Of a stretch of 18,574 nucleotides of DNA, positions 8,826 through 15,356 are shown piece after piece (within the stretch, counting starts at the first letter, position 1; each line of letters starts with the position of its first letter). The notes beneath the pieces are model-generated. The model had not been told where the DNA came from and ran no database searches. It saw only the letters and a program-made list of their open reading frames with translations. Source of the DNA: Methylophaga sp. (GTDB taxonomy: Bacteria > Pseudomonadota > Gammaproteobacteria > Nitrosococcales > Methylophagaceae); assembly GCA_007117275.1 (NCBI GenBank), contig SKGV01000063.1, positions 1-18,574 of the forward strand. Reading direction: 5' to 3'. The position numbers were made by a program, and so were the translations under genes.

Positions 8826-8860
8826 AAAAAGACAAGACGGGGGAGTTGCTCACCCGTCTT
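8826..8860 (-). terminator. Intrinsic terminator of the rplI operon
   Basis: On the minus strand AAGACGGG (8853-8860) pairs with CCCGTCTT (8834-8841) in an eight-pair stem, followed within three bases by five uridines. It starts ten bases after the rplI stop and separates the ribosomal-protein operon from dnaB. Confidence 0.85.
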
Positions 8861-8869
8861 GAGCCTGAC

Positions 8870-9418
8870 TTATGCTTGCTCTTGCGCCTTGGCAATCGCT
8901 TCGGCTTCTTCTAAAGCAGCTTCACGCGCTTTTTTAGCTTCTTCTGCTTCAGCACGCGCCTGCAGCTCTGCCTCAGATGTAACGTTAACATCGACGGCAA
9001 CCACAACATCAGCGTGAAGTTGAATGTCAATCTTATATTCACCCGTGTGACGCAGTGCACCGGTAGGCAGACGCACTTCGTTGCGGTCAACATCAGCGCC
9101 AGCAGCATTCAGGGCGTCAGCGATATCAGCAGCAGTGACAGAGCCAAAAAGCTTACCTTCAACGCCGGCATTAGCCATGATATTAACATCACCTGCTGCA
9201 ACCAGTTTGTTTTTGCGGGCCTCTGCTGCTTTCAGCAATTCAGCAGCTGCCGCCTCAAGCTCTGCACGACGTGTTTCAAACACTTCGCGATTACGCTTGG
9301 TTGCAGGCAATGCCTTACCTTTAGGTACCAGATAGTTGCGACCGAATCCTGATTTGACAGAAACCTCTTCACCAAGATTGCCCAATTTTTGAACTTTTTC
9401 CAGCAAAATTACTTGCAT
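8870..9418 (-). CDS. rplI: 50S ribosomal protein L9, with an extended C-terminus
   Basis: L9 binds 23S rRNA at the base of the L1 stalk and helps hold reading frame. The N-terminal domain is canonical: MQVILLEKVQKLGNLGEEVSVKSGFGRNYLVPKGKALPAT. A long connecting helix (about 45-75) and the C-terminal domain (about 80-148) follow. At 182 residues it is over 30 longer than E. coli L9 (149). The extra part (about 150-182) is a low-complexity, alanine- and glutamate-rich helix with no cysteine or aromatic residue. The ATG has a GAGGG site about seven bases upstream. It is the last gene of rpsF-rpsR-DUF2232-rplI and is followed by the terminator. Confidence 0.97.
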   Translation of the reverse strand: MQVILLEKVQKLGNLGEEVSVKSGFGRNYLVPKGKALPATKRNREVFETRRAELEAAAAELLKAAEARKNKLVAAGDVNIMANAGVEGKLFGSVTAADIADALNAAGADVDRNEVRLPTGALRHTGEYKIDIQLHADVVVAVDVNVTSEAELQARAEAEEAKKAREAALEEAEAIAKAQEQA

Positions 9419-9434
9419 CGTTCTACCCTCATTC

Positions 9435-9449
9435 GCAGCGTATCGCTGC
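9435..9449 (-). other. Intercistronic hairpin before rplI
   Basis: GCAGCG and CGCTGC form a six-pair stem with a three-base loop, just after the DUF2232 stop and before the rplI ribosome-binding site. No U-tract follows, so it is more likely an mRNA processing or stability element than a terminator. Confidence 0.4.
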
Positions 9450-9458
9450 TATTAAAAT

Positions 9459-10376
9459 TTAGTCCGCATCATTGTCAGAATGTTTACGGAAATTAACCCA
9501 TTGTTCAATCACACCCAACATCGCCAGTAATAACACCATTTGTGGCAGCATAAACACCAACAAGACATACATCGCGATCAGCCAGAAATTTGACCTATTA
9601 CGCTGTCTTACCAGGGCATGTGCAATGGCGATACCCTGCAAAGCAAACGCAACTAGCATCACCGGTAAAAGGTCGATGATAAATTGCAAGCCCGCCGGCA
9701 CGCTTAATAATGCCAGCAACAACAGCGTTGTTGTCAGCACGGCCGCTGGTTTGCCAAGACGAATCTGGCAAAACTCCTTACCAAATGCACCCGGATCATA
9801 CAGCGACGCTTGCCATGCTCGGCCAATCAGCAAACCAATGACAACATTGAGCATCACAGCGGCAGCCACGAGTCCGGTCATGAGCTTTGCTATGTCGGAA
9901 AAAAGCGCCTGGGTCTGCCCCTGATCCAATTGCCAGCCAGCGGTACCTTGCAGAAGCTCCATCAGTGGTGTCAGCATACCAAACCACCATACTGCGGGCT
10001 CTGCAATAAACAGATGTATTGCCAAGACCACCGCAATAGCAAGCCCTGCCGAAGCGATTAGGCTGGTAGCCATTGATCGACTGTAGCCCAGCACCAGCGT
10101 GATGCCATAAACAGGCAACCAACTGGTGACAAACATTATCAGCGCGAGGCTGAACTGCTTCAGTATCAAACCTGCTGCAATAATAGCGACCAACAATGCG
10201 GCAGCGAGTACTTTTGCACCCTCTACCGGGCCGATTCTTAGTGTCGCCAAGACAATGACCCCGGAAGCGAGGTATGACAGTGGCGGCAATAACAATGCAC
10301 CAAGAGATAACAGCGCTACCACGAAGGCAGACTGCCATAACCCCTTCATTGCGAAACCAGCCATTGAGCGCAGCAT
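9459..10376 (-). CDS. DUF2232 family integral membrane protein
   Basis: The 305-residue protein is strongly hydrophobic, with roughly eight predicted membrane helices and a charged tail (RKHSDNDAD). It fits the DUF2232 (YybS-like) membrane family. This identification rests on topology and on its place between rpsR and rplI, where such genes are common in gammaproteobacteria. The function is unknown. I see no catalytic motif. The ribosome-binding site is weak; ATGs at residues 5 and 10 are alternative starts but are no better. It lies 42 bases after rpsR and 40 bases before rplI, so it must be co-transcribed with them. Confidence 0.85.
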   Translation of the reverse strand: MLRSMAGFAMKGLWQSAFVVALLSLGALLLPPLSYLASGVIVLATLRIGPVEGAKVLAAALLVAIIAAGLILKQFSLALIMFVTSWLPVYGITLVLGYSRSMATSLIASAGLAIAVVLAIHLFIAEPAVWWFGMLTPLMELLQGTAGWQLDQGQTQALFSDIAKLMTGLVAAAVMLNVVIGLLIGRAWQASLYDPGAFGKEFCQIRLGKPAAVLTTTLLLLALLSVPAGLQFIIDLLPVMLVAFALQGIAIAHALVRQRNRSNFWLIAMYVLLVFMLPQMVLLLAMLGVIEQWVNFRKHSDNDAD

Positions 10377-10418
10377 TTTGGTGTGTCTTGCTTTGACTAT
10401 GTCAGGAAGTGGTCATGC

Positions 10419-10646
10419 TTACTTGTGCATATCACAGTATGGAATCAGCGCAAGGAACCGCGCACGCTTAACACAGGTTGACAGCTGACGCTGATAACGC
10501 GCCTTGGTGCCTGTGATGCGGCTGGGAACAATTTTGCCTGTTTCGGTAATGTAGTTTTTGAGCAGATTTACATCTTTGTAATCAATCTGTTTGACGCCTT
10601 CCGCGGTGAAACGGCAAAACTTTCTACGTCTGAAAAAACGTGCCAT
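10419..10646 (-). CDS. rpsR: 30S ribosomal protein S18
   Basis: S18 pairs with S6 on the platform of the small subunit. The 75-residue protein is full length and aligns with E. coli S18 throughout, including the MARFFRRRKFCRFTAEGV start, DYKDVNLLKNYITE and GKIVPSRITGTKARYQRQL. The start follows a good ribosome site (AGGAG about six bases upstream), 18 bases after rpsF. Together S6 and S18 are expected to repress this operon through the leader described before rpsF. Confidence 0.98.
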   Translation of the reverse strand: MARFFRRRKFCRFTAEGVKQIDYKDVNLLKNYITETGKIVPSRITGTKARYQRQLSTCVKRARFLALIPYCDMHK

Positions 10647-10664
10647 GTGAGTTCTCCTAAGTAT

Positions 10665-11012
10665 TTAGTTGGCTTGCGCAGGTCTGCTGTCTTCATCTTT
10701 GCGCATCATGGGTGATGGCTCGGTAACAGCTTCGTCAGCGTTGACAACCAGATGACGGATAACCGCATCGTTGAAGCGGAACGCAGTGGTCACTTCGTTC
10801 AGCTGATCAACGTCACATTCAACGTTCATCAGCACGTAATGCGCCTTGTGAACTTTATTGATAGGGTAAGCCAGTTGGCGACGACCCCAGTCTTCCAGAC
10901 GGTGAATAGTGCCACCATTGCTGGTCAGCGTTTGGGAATAACGCTCGATCATGGCAGGCACTTGTTCGCTCTGGTCAGGGTGGACCAGAAACACGATTTC
11001 GTAATGTCTCAT
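10665..11012 (-). CDS. rpsF: 30S ribosomal protein S6
   Basis: S6 forms a heterodimer with S18 on the small-subunit platform. The protein begins MRHYEIVFLVHPDQSEQVPAMIERY and carries the highly conserved HRLEDWGRRQLAYPINK and KAHYVLMNVE stretches. At 115 residues it is shorter than E. coli S6 because it lacks that protein's acidic tail. It ends in KDEDSRPAQAN, with no terminal glutamate pair of the kind RimK extends in E. coli. A GAGGAG ribosome site lies about six bases before the ATG. It is the first gene of the rpsF-rpsR-DUF2232-rplI operon, 107 bases after rlmB. Confidence 0.98.
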   Translation of the reverse strand: MRHYEIVFLVHPDQSEQVPAMIERYSQTLTSNGGTIHRLEDWGRRQLAYPINKVHKAHYVLMNVECDVDQLNEVTTAFRFNDAVIRHLVVNADEAVTEPSPMMRKDEDSRPAQAN

Positions 11013-11112
11013 TAGAGCTCCTCACGGTTTAGTCAGCTTTTCGGGCAACCGAAAAGCAAGGAGTTTTTGCCCAAACTTATCGCGGGCAATTGATCAGTTT
11101 ACTCTAAATATA
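11013..11112 (-). promoter_or_regulatory. Structured rpsF leader, candidate S6:S18 autoregulatory element
   Basis: Minus-strand order: a TATATT -10-like hexamer (11107-11112), UUGCCC (11084-11089), GGGCAA (11067-11072), an anti-SD CUCCUUG (11057-11063), then GCUUUUCGG-UUGC-CCGAAAAGC, a perfect nine-pair hairpin (11036-11057). Last comes the GAGGAG ribosome site (11018-11023). GGGCAA can pair with the upstream UUGCCC or with a second UUGCCC at 11043-11048 that overlaps the hairpin, so the folds exclude one another. Leaders bound by the S6:S18 dimer through a CCG-bearing hairpin are known before rpsF in many bacteria. Assigning this one is inference from position and the CCG in the stem. Confidence 0.65.
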
Positions 11113-11119
11113 CTGATGG

Positions 11120-11920
11120 TCACAAGTGACGCTGACGATAGGCTTCATACAGACATACACCCGCGGCAACTGACACATTGAGACTCTCGGTCAGTCCTTG
11201 CATCGGAATAAACACTACTTCATCACAATGTTCTCGAGTCAGTCGTCGGATACCTTTGCCTTCAGCACCCAGTACGATTGCGACCGCCCCTGTCAGTTTG
11301 GACTGGTAAAGCGACTCCTCACTCTCTCCAGACGTACCGATGATCCATGTTCCACGCTGCTGAAGATCGCGAAGCACTCTGGCAAGATTGGTCACCTGGA
11401 AAAAAGGCACTCTCTCTGCCGAACCACTGGATATCTTCACCGCAGTGGCCGTCAATCCCGAAGCGCGATCCTTGGGAGCAATCACTGCATGTGCGCCTGC
11501 AGCTTCTGCGGTTCGCAAACAGGCACCCAGATTGTGAGGGTCCTGAACACCATCCAAAATCAGCAACAGTGGTGGCTGCTCAAGATCATCAAGCAGCATA
11601 CCCAGTTCAATTTCTCCCAAGGCCTCGAGGGGTTTACATCTTGCAATACAGCCCTGATGTATTTTGTCAGGTAGTAATTCGTCTAACTGTTCGCGATCGA
11701 CAGTATGAGTTTTTAGACCCAGTCTATGTGCAGACTCAGCAATTGCTCTGACTCGTTGATCATCCCGCGCGTCCGCCAGCCACACATCCAAAACTCGGCT
11801 GGATGGCGCATCGAGTGCTGCCTGTACCGCATGCAAGCCATATATTAAGTTGCTGTTGTCACCAGGAGCGTTGCGCCTGCCTGACTTCGCTTTCCTGTTG
11901 TTCGATGATCGGTTTGACAT
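11120..11920 (-). CDS. rlmB: 23S rRNA (guanosine2251-2'-O)-methyltransferase RlmB
   Basis: RlmB methylates the 2'-O of G2251 in the peptidyl-transferase P loop of 23S rRNA using S-adenosylmethionine. The N-terminal substrate-binding domain starts at LIYGLHAVQAAL. The SpoU (SPOUT-fold) domain has motif 1 HNLGACLRTAEAAGA (catalytic Asn130 and Arg136), motif 2 IVLGAEGKG (215-223) and motif 3 ESLNVSVAAG (245-254). The open frame extends 32 codons further upstream, but the ATG at 11920 has GGAG four bases before it and is preferred, giving 266 residues. A basic, serine-rich stretch of about 24 residues still precedes the domain. In E. coli the neighbour is rnr (RNase R), which is absent here. No terminator is evident before rpsF, so some read-through is likely. 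Confidence 0.96.
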   Translation of the reverse strand: MSNRSSNNRKAKSGRRNAPGDNSNLIYGLHAVQAALDAPSSRVLDVWLADARDDQRVRAIAESAHRLGLKTHTVDREQLDELLPDKIHQGCIARCKPLEALGEIELGMLLDDLEQPPLLLILDGVQDPHNLGACLRTAEAAGAHAVIAPKDRASGLTATAVKISSGSAERVPFFQVTNLARVLRDLQQRGTWIIGTSGESEESLYQSKLTGAVAIVLGAEGKGIRRLTREHCDEVVFIPMQGLTESLNVSVAAGVCLYEAYRQRHL

Positions 11921-12013
11921 ATATCTCCACTTGGCGATTGTACTGAGATCCAGCTGTTGCATGGTTGCTGAGATGCGGTTTGTACTTGGCTCGTCCAGCC
12001 ACAACGTATCAGC

Positions 12014-12049
12014 CATAGATGGGCCTCGACCTGGCGAACGTCATCTATG
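12014..12049. repeat. Dyad CATAGATG / CATCTATG upstream of rlmB
   Basis: Two perfect eight-base arms (12014-12021 and 12042-12049) are separated by 20 bases, nearly two helical turns centre to centre. This could be an operator or a leader hairpin for rlmB. The left arm contains the unused upstream ATG of the rlmB frame. Confidence 0.45.
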
Positions 12050-12061
12050 TTAACTGCATAA

Positions 12062-12082
12062 GCAGATGCTGTCCGCATCTGC
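12062..12082. repeat. Perfect hairpin GCAGATGC / GCATCTGC
   Basis: Eight-pair stem (12062-12069 with 12075-12082) around the loop TGTCC. No U-tract follows on either strand, so a terminator is unlikely. Confidence 0.55.
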
Positions 12083-12108
12083 CTCATTAAATAAGTGCTC
12101 AACATATT

Positions 12109-12130
12109 CGCATTGCGACTTAACAATGCG
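12109..12130. repeat. Hairpin CGCATTG / CAATGCG
   Basis: Seven-pair stem (12109-12115 with 12124-12130) around an eight-base loop, 26 bases from the previous hairpin. It is the third dyad of the cluster. Confidence 0.5.
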
Positions 12131-12289
12131 TAACGATGGGCTTAGACGTGGCGCCGTTCAATTCAGCTGATTTTGGATTTAAAACGCTGATTTTTTTACA
12201 AGACTGTCTGTGGCACAGGCTGTCAGACGAGTGCTGGTCGCGCTAATACCCAAGGCTAATTATGGTTTGTTCTAAATTGGCAGGAATTC

Positions 12290-12318
12290 TAGACCGAGTG
12301 GCAGCCACTGACTATACT
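12290..12318 (+). promoter_or_regulatory. Sigma-70-like promoter of moaB
   Basis: TAGACC (12290-12295, four of six) and TATACT (12313-12318, five of six) are separated by exactly 17 bases. The predicted transcript starts about 22 bases before the moaB ATG, leaving room for its AGG ribosome site. Confidence 0.6.
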
Positions 12319-12347
12319 GAATGTCCATATTTTAACTAGGTTATGAC

Positions 12348-12863
12348 ATGCAAGCTGAGTTTATTCCCGTCAATATTGCAGTGTTGACCGTTTCTGATAC
12401 GCGCAGCGCCTCGGACGACAAATCCGGTGCCCTTATACGTGAACGCCTGCTGGCTGCAAATCACCTTCTTGCTGAACAGGCACTGGTAAAAGATGACATC
12501 TACGCCATTCGGGCCATCGTATCGCGCTGGATAGCCGACGATAACATTCAGGCCATCATTACCACCGGCGGCACAGGTATGACCGGACGCGATGGTACGC
12601 CGGAAGCTATCAGTGTGCTGTTTGACAAAACCATTGAAGGTTTTGGCGAACTGTTCAGGCAGATTTCGTACTCAAGCATTCGCACCTCCACCATTCAATC
12701 CAGAGCAGTGGCCGGTGTCGCCAACGGTACTTTCATTTTTTGTTTACCAGGCTCATCAGGTGCTTGCAAGACCGCTTGGGATGAAATATTGATACATCAA
12801 CTTGATGCTCGCCACAAACCCTGCAATTTTGTTGATTTGATGCCTCGACTGCGCGAAAAATGA
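12348..12863 (+). CDS. moaB: Molybdenum cofactor biosynthesis protein MoaB
   Basis: MoaB belongs to the MogA/MoaB family that binds molybdopterin and, in MogA, adenylylates it before molybdate insertion; the separate role of MoaB in E. coli is unclear. The 171-residue length matches E. coli MoaB. Visible motifs are the N-terminal NIAVLTVSDTRS (residues 9-20), the molybdopterin-binding ITTGGTGMTGRD (71-82) and LPGSSGAC (133-140). The downstream glutaredoxin-like gene overlaps its stop by four bases. No other molybdenum-cofactor gene lies in the window, so it stands apart from any moa cluster. MoaB is preferred to MogA because of the short length and sequence style. Confidence 0.92.
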   Translation: MQAEFIPVNIAVLTVSDTRSASDDKSGALIRERLLAANHLLAEQALVKDDIYAIRAIVSRWIADDNIQAIITTGGTGMTGRDGTPEAISVLFDKTIEGFGELFRQISYSSIRTSTIQSRAVAGVANGTFIFCLPGSSGACKTAWDEILIHQLDARHKPCNFVDLMPRLREK

Positions 12864-13108
12864 GCACTCTGCAACTGTATACCACGGCTGGCTGCCATCT
12901 CTGCGAACTGGCTGAACAGATGATAACTGGCCTCGGATTAGGTTCTGTGTACACCCTGGAACTCCTTGAGATTGGCGACGATGATCAGCTGGTCGAGCGC
13001 TATGGAATCCGAATCCCGGTATTGCGTAACAGTCATGGTCAAGAACTGAACTGGCCCTTTGACGAAACCGCGATTTCAGAATTTCTGGGCATCAAAGCCG
13101 GAGTCTAA
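12860..13108 (+). CDS. Glutaredoxin-like protein (DUF836 family)
   Basis: This 82-residue protein has a thioredoxin-type fold signature: beta strand LQLYTTAGCHLC with a CxxC pair (Cys12, Cys15), then helix ELAEQMITGL. A central strand and the cis-proline segment IRIPVLRN follow, with a C-terminal helix. It fits the DUF836 glutaredoxin-like group, whose substrates are generally unknown. The start codon overlaps the moaB stop (ATGA), so it is translated with moaB. The physical link to moaB suggests but does not prove a role in redox handling of a cofactor or thiol. Confidence 0.88.
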   Translation: MSTLQLYTTAGCHLCELAEQMITGLGLGSVYTLELLEIGDDDQLVERYGIRIPVLRNSHGQELNWPFDETAISEFLGIKAGV

Positions 13109-13208
13109 ACCTCACACGTATCGCTCGACATAGCACGGACGCAACCACCGGAACTTTATCGCCATACACACAATCTCACTTCAGGATCATGGGTATCTTG
13201 GAGTCGCC

Positions 13209-14108
13209 ATGTTTGTCGTTGTCAATAAAGTTTTATTTGCTCTGGCCTTTGTCTTCAGCGGTAGCGCTTTTGCTTTTCCGCCAATGCCAGGGGAGCGCCA
13301 TGATGTAGGTGGTTACAAACTACACATTCACTGCAAAGGCGAAGGTGCTCCCACCGTCATTATTGATGTTGGGCTCGGTGATGACTCAACAGACTGGTTA
13401 CCCGTGCAGGTTGCCGCTGCCAGCAACAACAAAGTGTGCGTGTTTGACAGGCCAGGCTATGGTTGGAGCGACTTTGGGCCTCGACCCAGAGACAGCGCCC
13501 GTATCGCCCTAGAACTTGAAGTGCTGCTGAAAAATGCTGACATTACCCCTCCCTTCATTATGGTAGGCCATTCGTTTGGTGGTTATAACGTCCGTCTGTT
13601 TACCGCAAACAACCCGGATGATGTGGCCGGTCTGGTTCTGGTAGATTCCTCACATGAGCGTCAACATGAGCAGCTTGAGATTAAACTGCCCCAGAACCCT
13701 GGGCGTGGATCAAATGTACTGATTCTGCAAAAAAGCAGTGAAACCAACTACCACGCTGACAAACATGTCATGTTAAGAGAGCGCGCATACCGCGCTTCAG
13801 TGGCTGAAATTACTGCCATGCATCAAAGTGCCACCCAAGTACAGCAGAACGCAGCGATTCCCCATATTCCACTGATTGTCATCAGTCGAGGGCGCTCTGA
13901 CTGGGTTGGCAATGAAACTGCCGCACAACGTGAGAAAGTCTGGATCAGGCTGCAACAGGACCTAACTCGCTTATCGCCACTCAGTAGACATATTTTTGCG
14001 CACAAAAGCGGACATGCCATACCGCAGCAGCAACCTGAGATTATTGTCGATGCCATCAGTCAGGTCATCGAGCTGGCACGCGCACGCCAGACCTCGGGGA
14101 TTGATTAG
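13209..14108 (+). CDS. Secreted alpha/beta hydrolase
   Basis: The 299-residue protein starts with a Sec signal peptide (hydrophobic from about residue 6, probable cleavage after Ala22 in A-F-A/F). It continues as an alpha/beta hydrolase: VCVFDRPGYGWSDFGPRPRD (77-96), the nucleophile elbow GHSFGG (Ser122), VLVDSSH (143-149), and the catalytic His269 in KSGHAIPQQQPEII. The acid is probably Asp146 or Asp231 (GRSDW); sequence alone does not decide. The start has GGAG six bases upstream. It is probably periplasmic. The family spans esterases, haloperoxidases and epoxide hydrolases, and I cannot name the substrate. It stands alone, with about 95-100-base gaps on both sides. Confidence 0.88.
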   Translation: MFVVVNKVLFALAFVFSGSAFAFPPMPGERHDVGGYKLHIHCKGEGAPTVIIDVGLGDDSTDWLPVQVAAASNNKVCVFDRPGYGWSDFGPRPRDSARIALELEVLLKNADITPPFIMVGHSFGGYNVRLFTANNPDDVAGLVLVDSSHERQHEQLEIKLPQNPGRGSNVLILQKSSETNYHADKHVMLRERAYRASVAEITAMHQSATQVQQNAAIPHIPLIVISRGRSDWVGNETAAQREKVWIRLQQDLTRLSPLSRHIFAHKSGHAIPQQQPEIIVDAISQVIELARARQTSGID

Positions 14109-14122
14109 CCCCAGCCTAGTCA

Positions 14123-14146
14123 ATACCGGATGAGCATCCGCAGTAT
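14123..14146. terminator. Weak hairpin after the hydrolase gene
   Basis: CGGAT-GAGC-ATCCG (14127-14140) is a five-pair stem that can be lengthened by ATAC/GTAT across a two-base bulge. No U-tract follows. It begins 15 bases after the stop and may mark the transcript end, but evidence is thin. Confidence 0.3.
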
Positions 14147-14174
14147 CTCCGAGCTCAAGAACATCTGCTGTGGT

Positions 14175-14180
14175 TATAAT
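14175..14180 (+). promoter_or_regulatory. Perfect -10 element (TATAAT) of rnd
   Basis: A consensus TATAAT lies 23 bases before the rnd ATG at 14204. No good -35 is found 16-18 bases upstream. Transcription from here would start near 14187, so the TTG at 14189 would be nearly leaderless and the ATG at 14204 is the likelier start. Confidence 0.6.
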
Positions 14181-14203
14181 GGGCTATTTTGTCGGAATCC
14201 CGA

Positions 14204-15352
14204 ATGACCGTTTTATTTGTAGACCAGCCAGCACAACTGGATGAACTGTGTGCACAGCTTGCAGGCAGCCGGTGGCTTGCCATCGATACCGAGTTTCTCC
14301 GTGAGAAAACATACTACCCGCAGCTTTGCTTGATTCAGGTCGCCAATGAGTCAGTGATTGCCTGTGTAGACCCACTGGCACTGTCAAACTTGGAACCGCT
14401 ACTTGATTTGTTTTATCAGCCAGACACTACACTGGTGTTTCACGCCGCTCGACAAGATTTAGAGCTACTCTATATGCTCAGGGGTGAGCTACCACAAAAT
14501 ATTTTCGATACGCAGCTGGCCGCTACCATGCTGGGATATGGCGATCAGACCGGCTATGCCAGCATGGTAAAAACACTGCTTAATGTCGAGTTAGACAAAG
14601 CTCACTCGAGAACAGACTGGACACAAAGGCCGCTGTCGAACGCCCAACTTGATTATGCTGCTGACGACGTGCGTTACTTGCGGGATATTTACCTGATAAT
14701 GCTCGAATCACTGACACAGCAGGAAAGACTATCATGGCTTGAGGAAGATTTTTCCGCACTATCATCCAGCGAAACCTATCAATCGGAGCCGGCAGTTATC
14801 TGGCGCAAGATCCGAGGTGCAGGCAAGCTCAAGGGCTTACAATTGGCCGTTCTTGAAAAGCTGGCGATCTGGCGCGAGCAAAAAGCTATGCAGCGTAATC
14901 GACCACGACGCTGGATTATCAAAGATGAAATCATGCTTGATATGGCCAGATTCATGCCGACCAGCATGGAAAAGCTGTCTGGCATCAGAGGCTTTGAAGT
15001 GCGGGACATCCAACGAGAGGGGGCAGAACTACTGCAACAGATTGCCAACGCTATCGACACGCCAGAAGCTCAATGGCCGGTGATGCAAAAACCAATGCCA
15101 CTGACCAATCAACAAGAAGCGCTCATAGATGCACTGATGGCGCTGCTGCGTAAATATTCAGACGAATGCTCGGTCACACCCTCCGCCATTGCCAGTCGCA
15201 AGGATATTGAGCGTTTGGTAAGAGGAGAAGATGATCTACCGCTTCAGCAAGGTTGGCGTAACGAAGTGGTCGGCCATTATCTGACTGACTTTCTCAATGG
15301 TAAGCTCAAACTCATGGCTGACCATCAACACATTCTCACCGAACAAGGATAG
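14204..15352 (+). CDS. rnd: Ribonuclease D
   Basis: RNase D is a 3'-5' exoribonuclease that helps mature tRNA and other stable RNA 3' ends. The 382-residue protein has the DEDDy nuclease domain: Exo I AIDTEFLRE (Asp28, Glu30), Exo II FHAARQDLELL (Asp85) and Exo III YAADDVRYLRD (Tyr151, Asp155). An HRDC domain follows from about residue 210, with a second helical domain to the end. The frame extends to a TTG at 14189. The ATG at 14204 is preferred because it has GGA eight to nine bases upstream and because the perfect -10 element would leave the TTG no leader. The next gene, a kinase, starts four bases after the stop. Confidence 0.95.
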   Translation: MTVLFVDQPAQLDELCAQLAGSRWLAIDTEFLREKTYYPQLCLIQVANESVIACVDPLALSNLEPLLDLFYQPDTTLVFHAARQDLELLYMLRGELPQNIFDTQLAATMLGYGDQTGYASMVKTLLNVELDKAHSRTDWTQRPLSNAQLDYAADDVRYLRDIYLIMLESLTQQERLSWLEEDFSALSSSETYQSEPAVIWRKIRGAGKLKGLQLAVLEKLAIWREQKAMQRNRPRRWIIKDEIMLDMARFMPTSMEKLSGIRGFEVRDIQREGAELLQQIANAIDTPEAQWPVMQKPMPLTNQQEALIDALMALLRKYSDECSVTPSAIASRKDIERLVRGEDDLPLQQGWRNEVVGHYLTDFLNGKLKLMADHQHILTEQG

Positions 15353-15356
15353 CATC

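Larger units (their letters stand above)
11921..12347. other. Long divergent intergenic region between rlmB and moaB
   Basis: This 427-base gap contains no convincing protein gene, tRNA or insertion-sequence end. It holds three perfect dyads within 117 bases at the rlmB side (listed separately), a seven-T tract at 12191-12197 not preceded by a stem, and a good promoter for moaB at the right end. The rlmB promoter must also be here. The longer rlmB frame (to 12016) and a minus-strand frame at 11845-12126 show no family features. Confidence 0.6.

Noticed and set aside
9796..10338. Second long minus-strand frame (180 codons) within the DUF2232 gene
   Set aside because: It is an alternate frame of a clearly coding membrane protein; its Cys/Arg-rich translation resembles no family.
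12191..12197. Seven-T tract as an intrinsic terminator
   Set aside because: No stem-loop precedes it; the nearby CTGATTTT copies are direct, not inverted, repeats.
11921..12347. tRNA gene, attachment site or insertion-sequence remnant in the long gap
   Set aside because: No T-loop consensus, CCA end, target duplication or transposase fragment was found.
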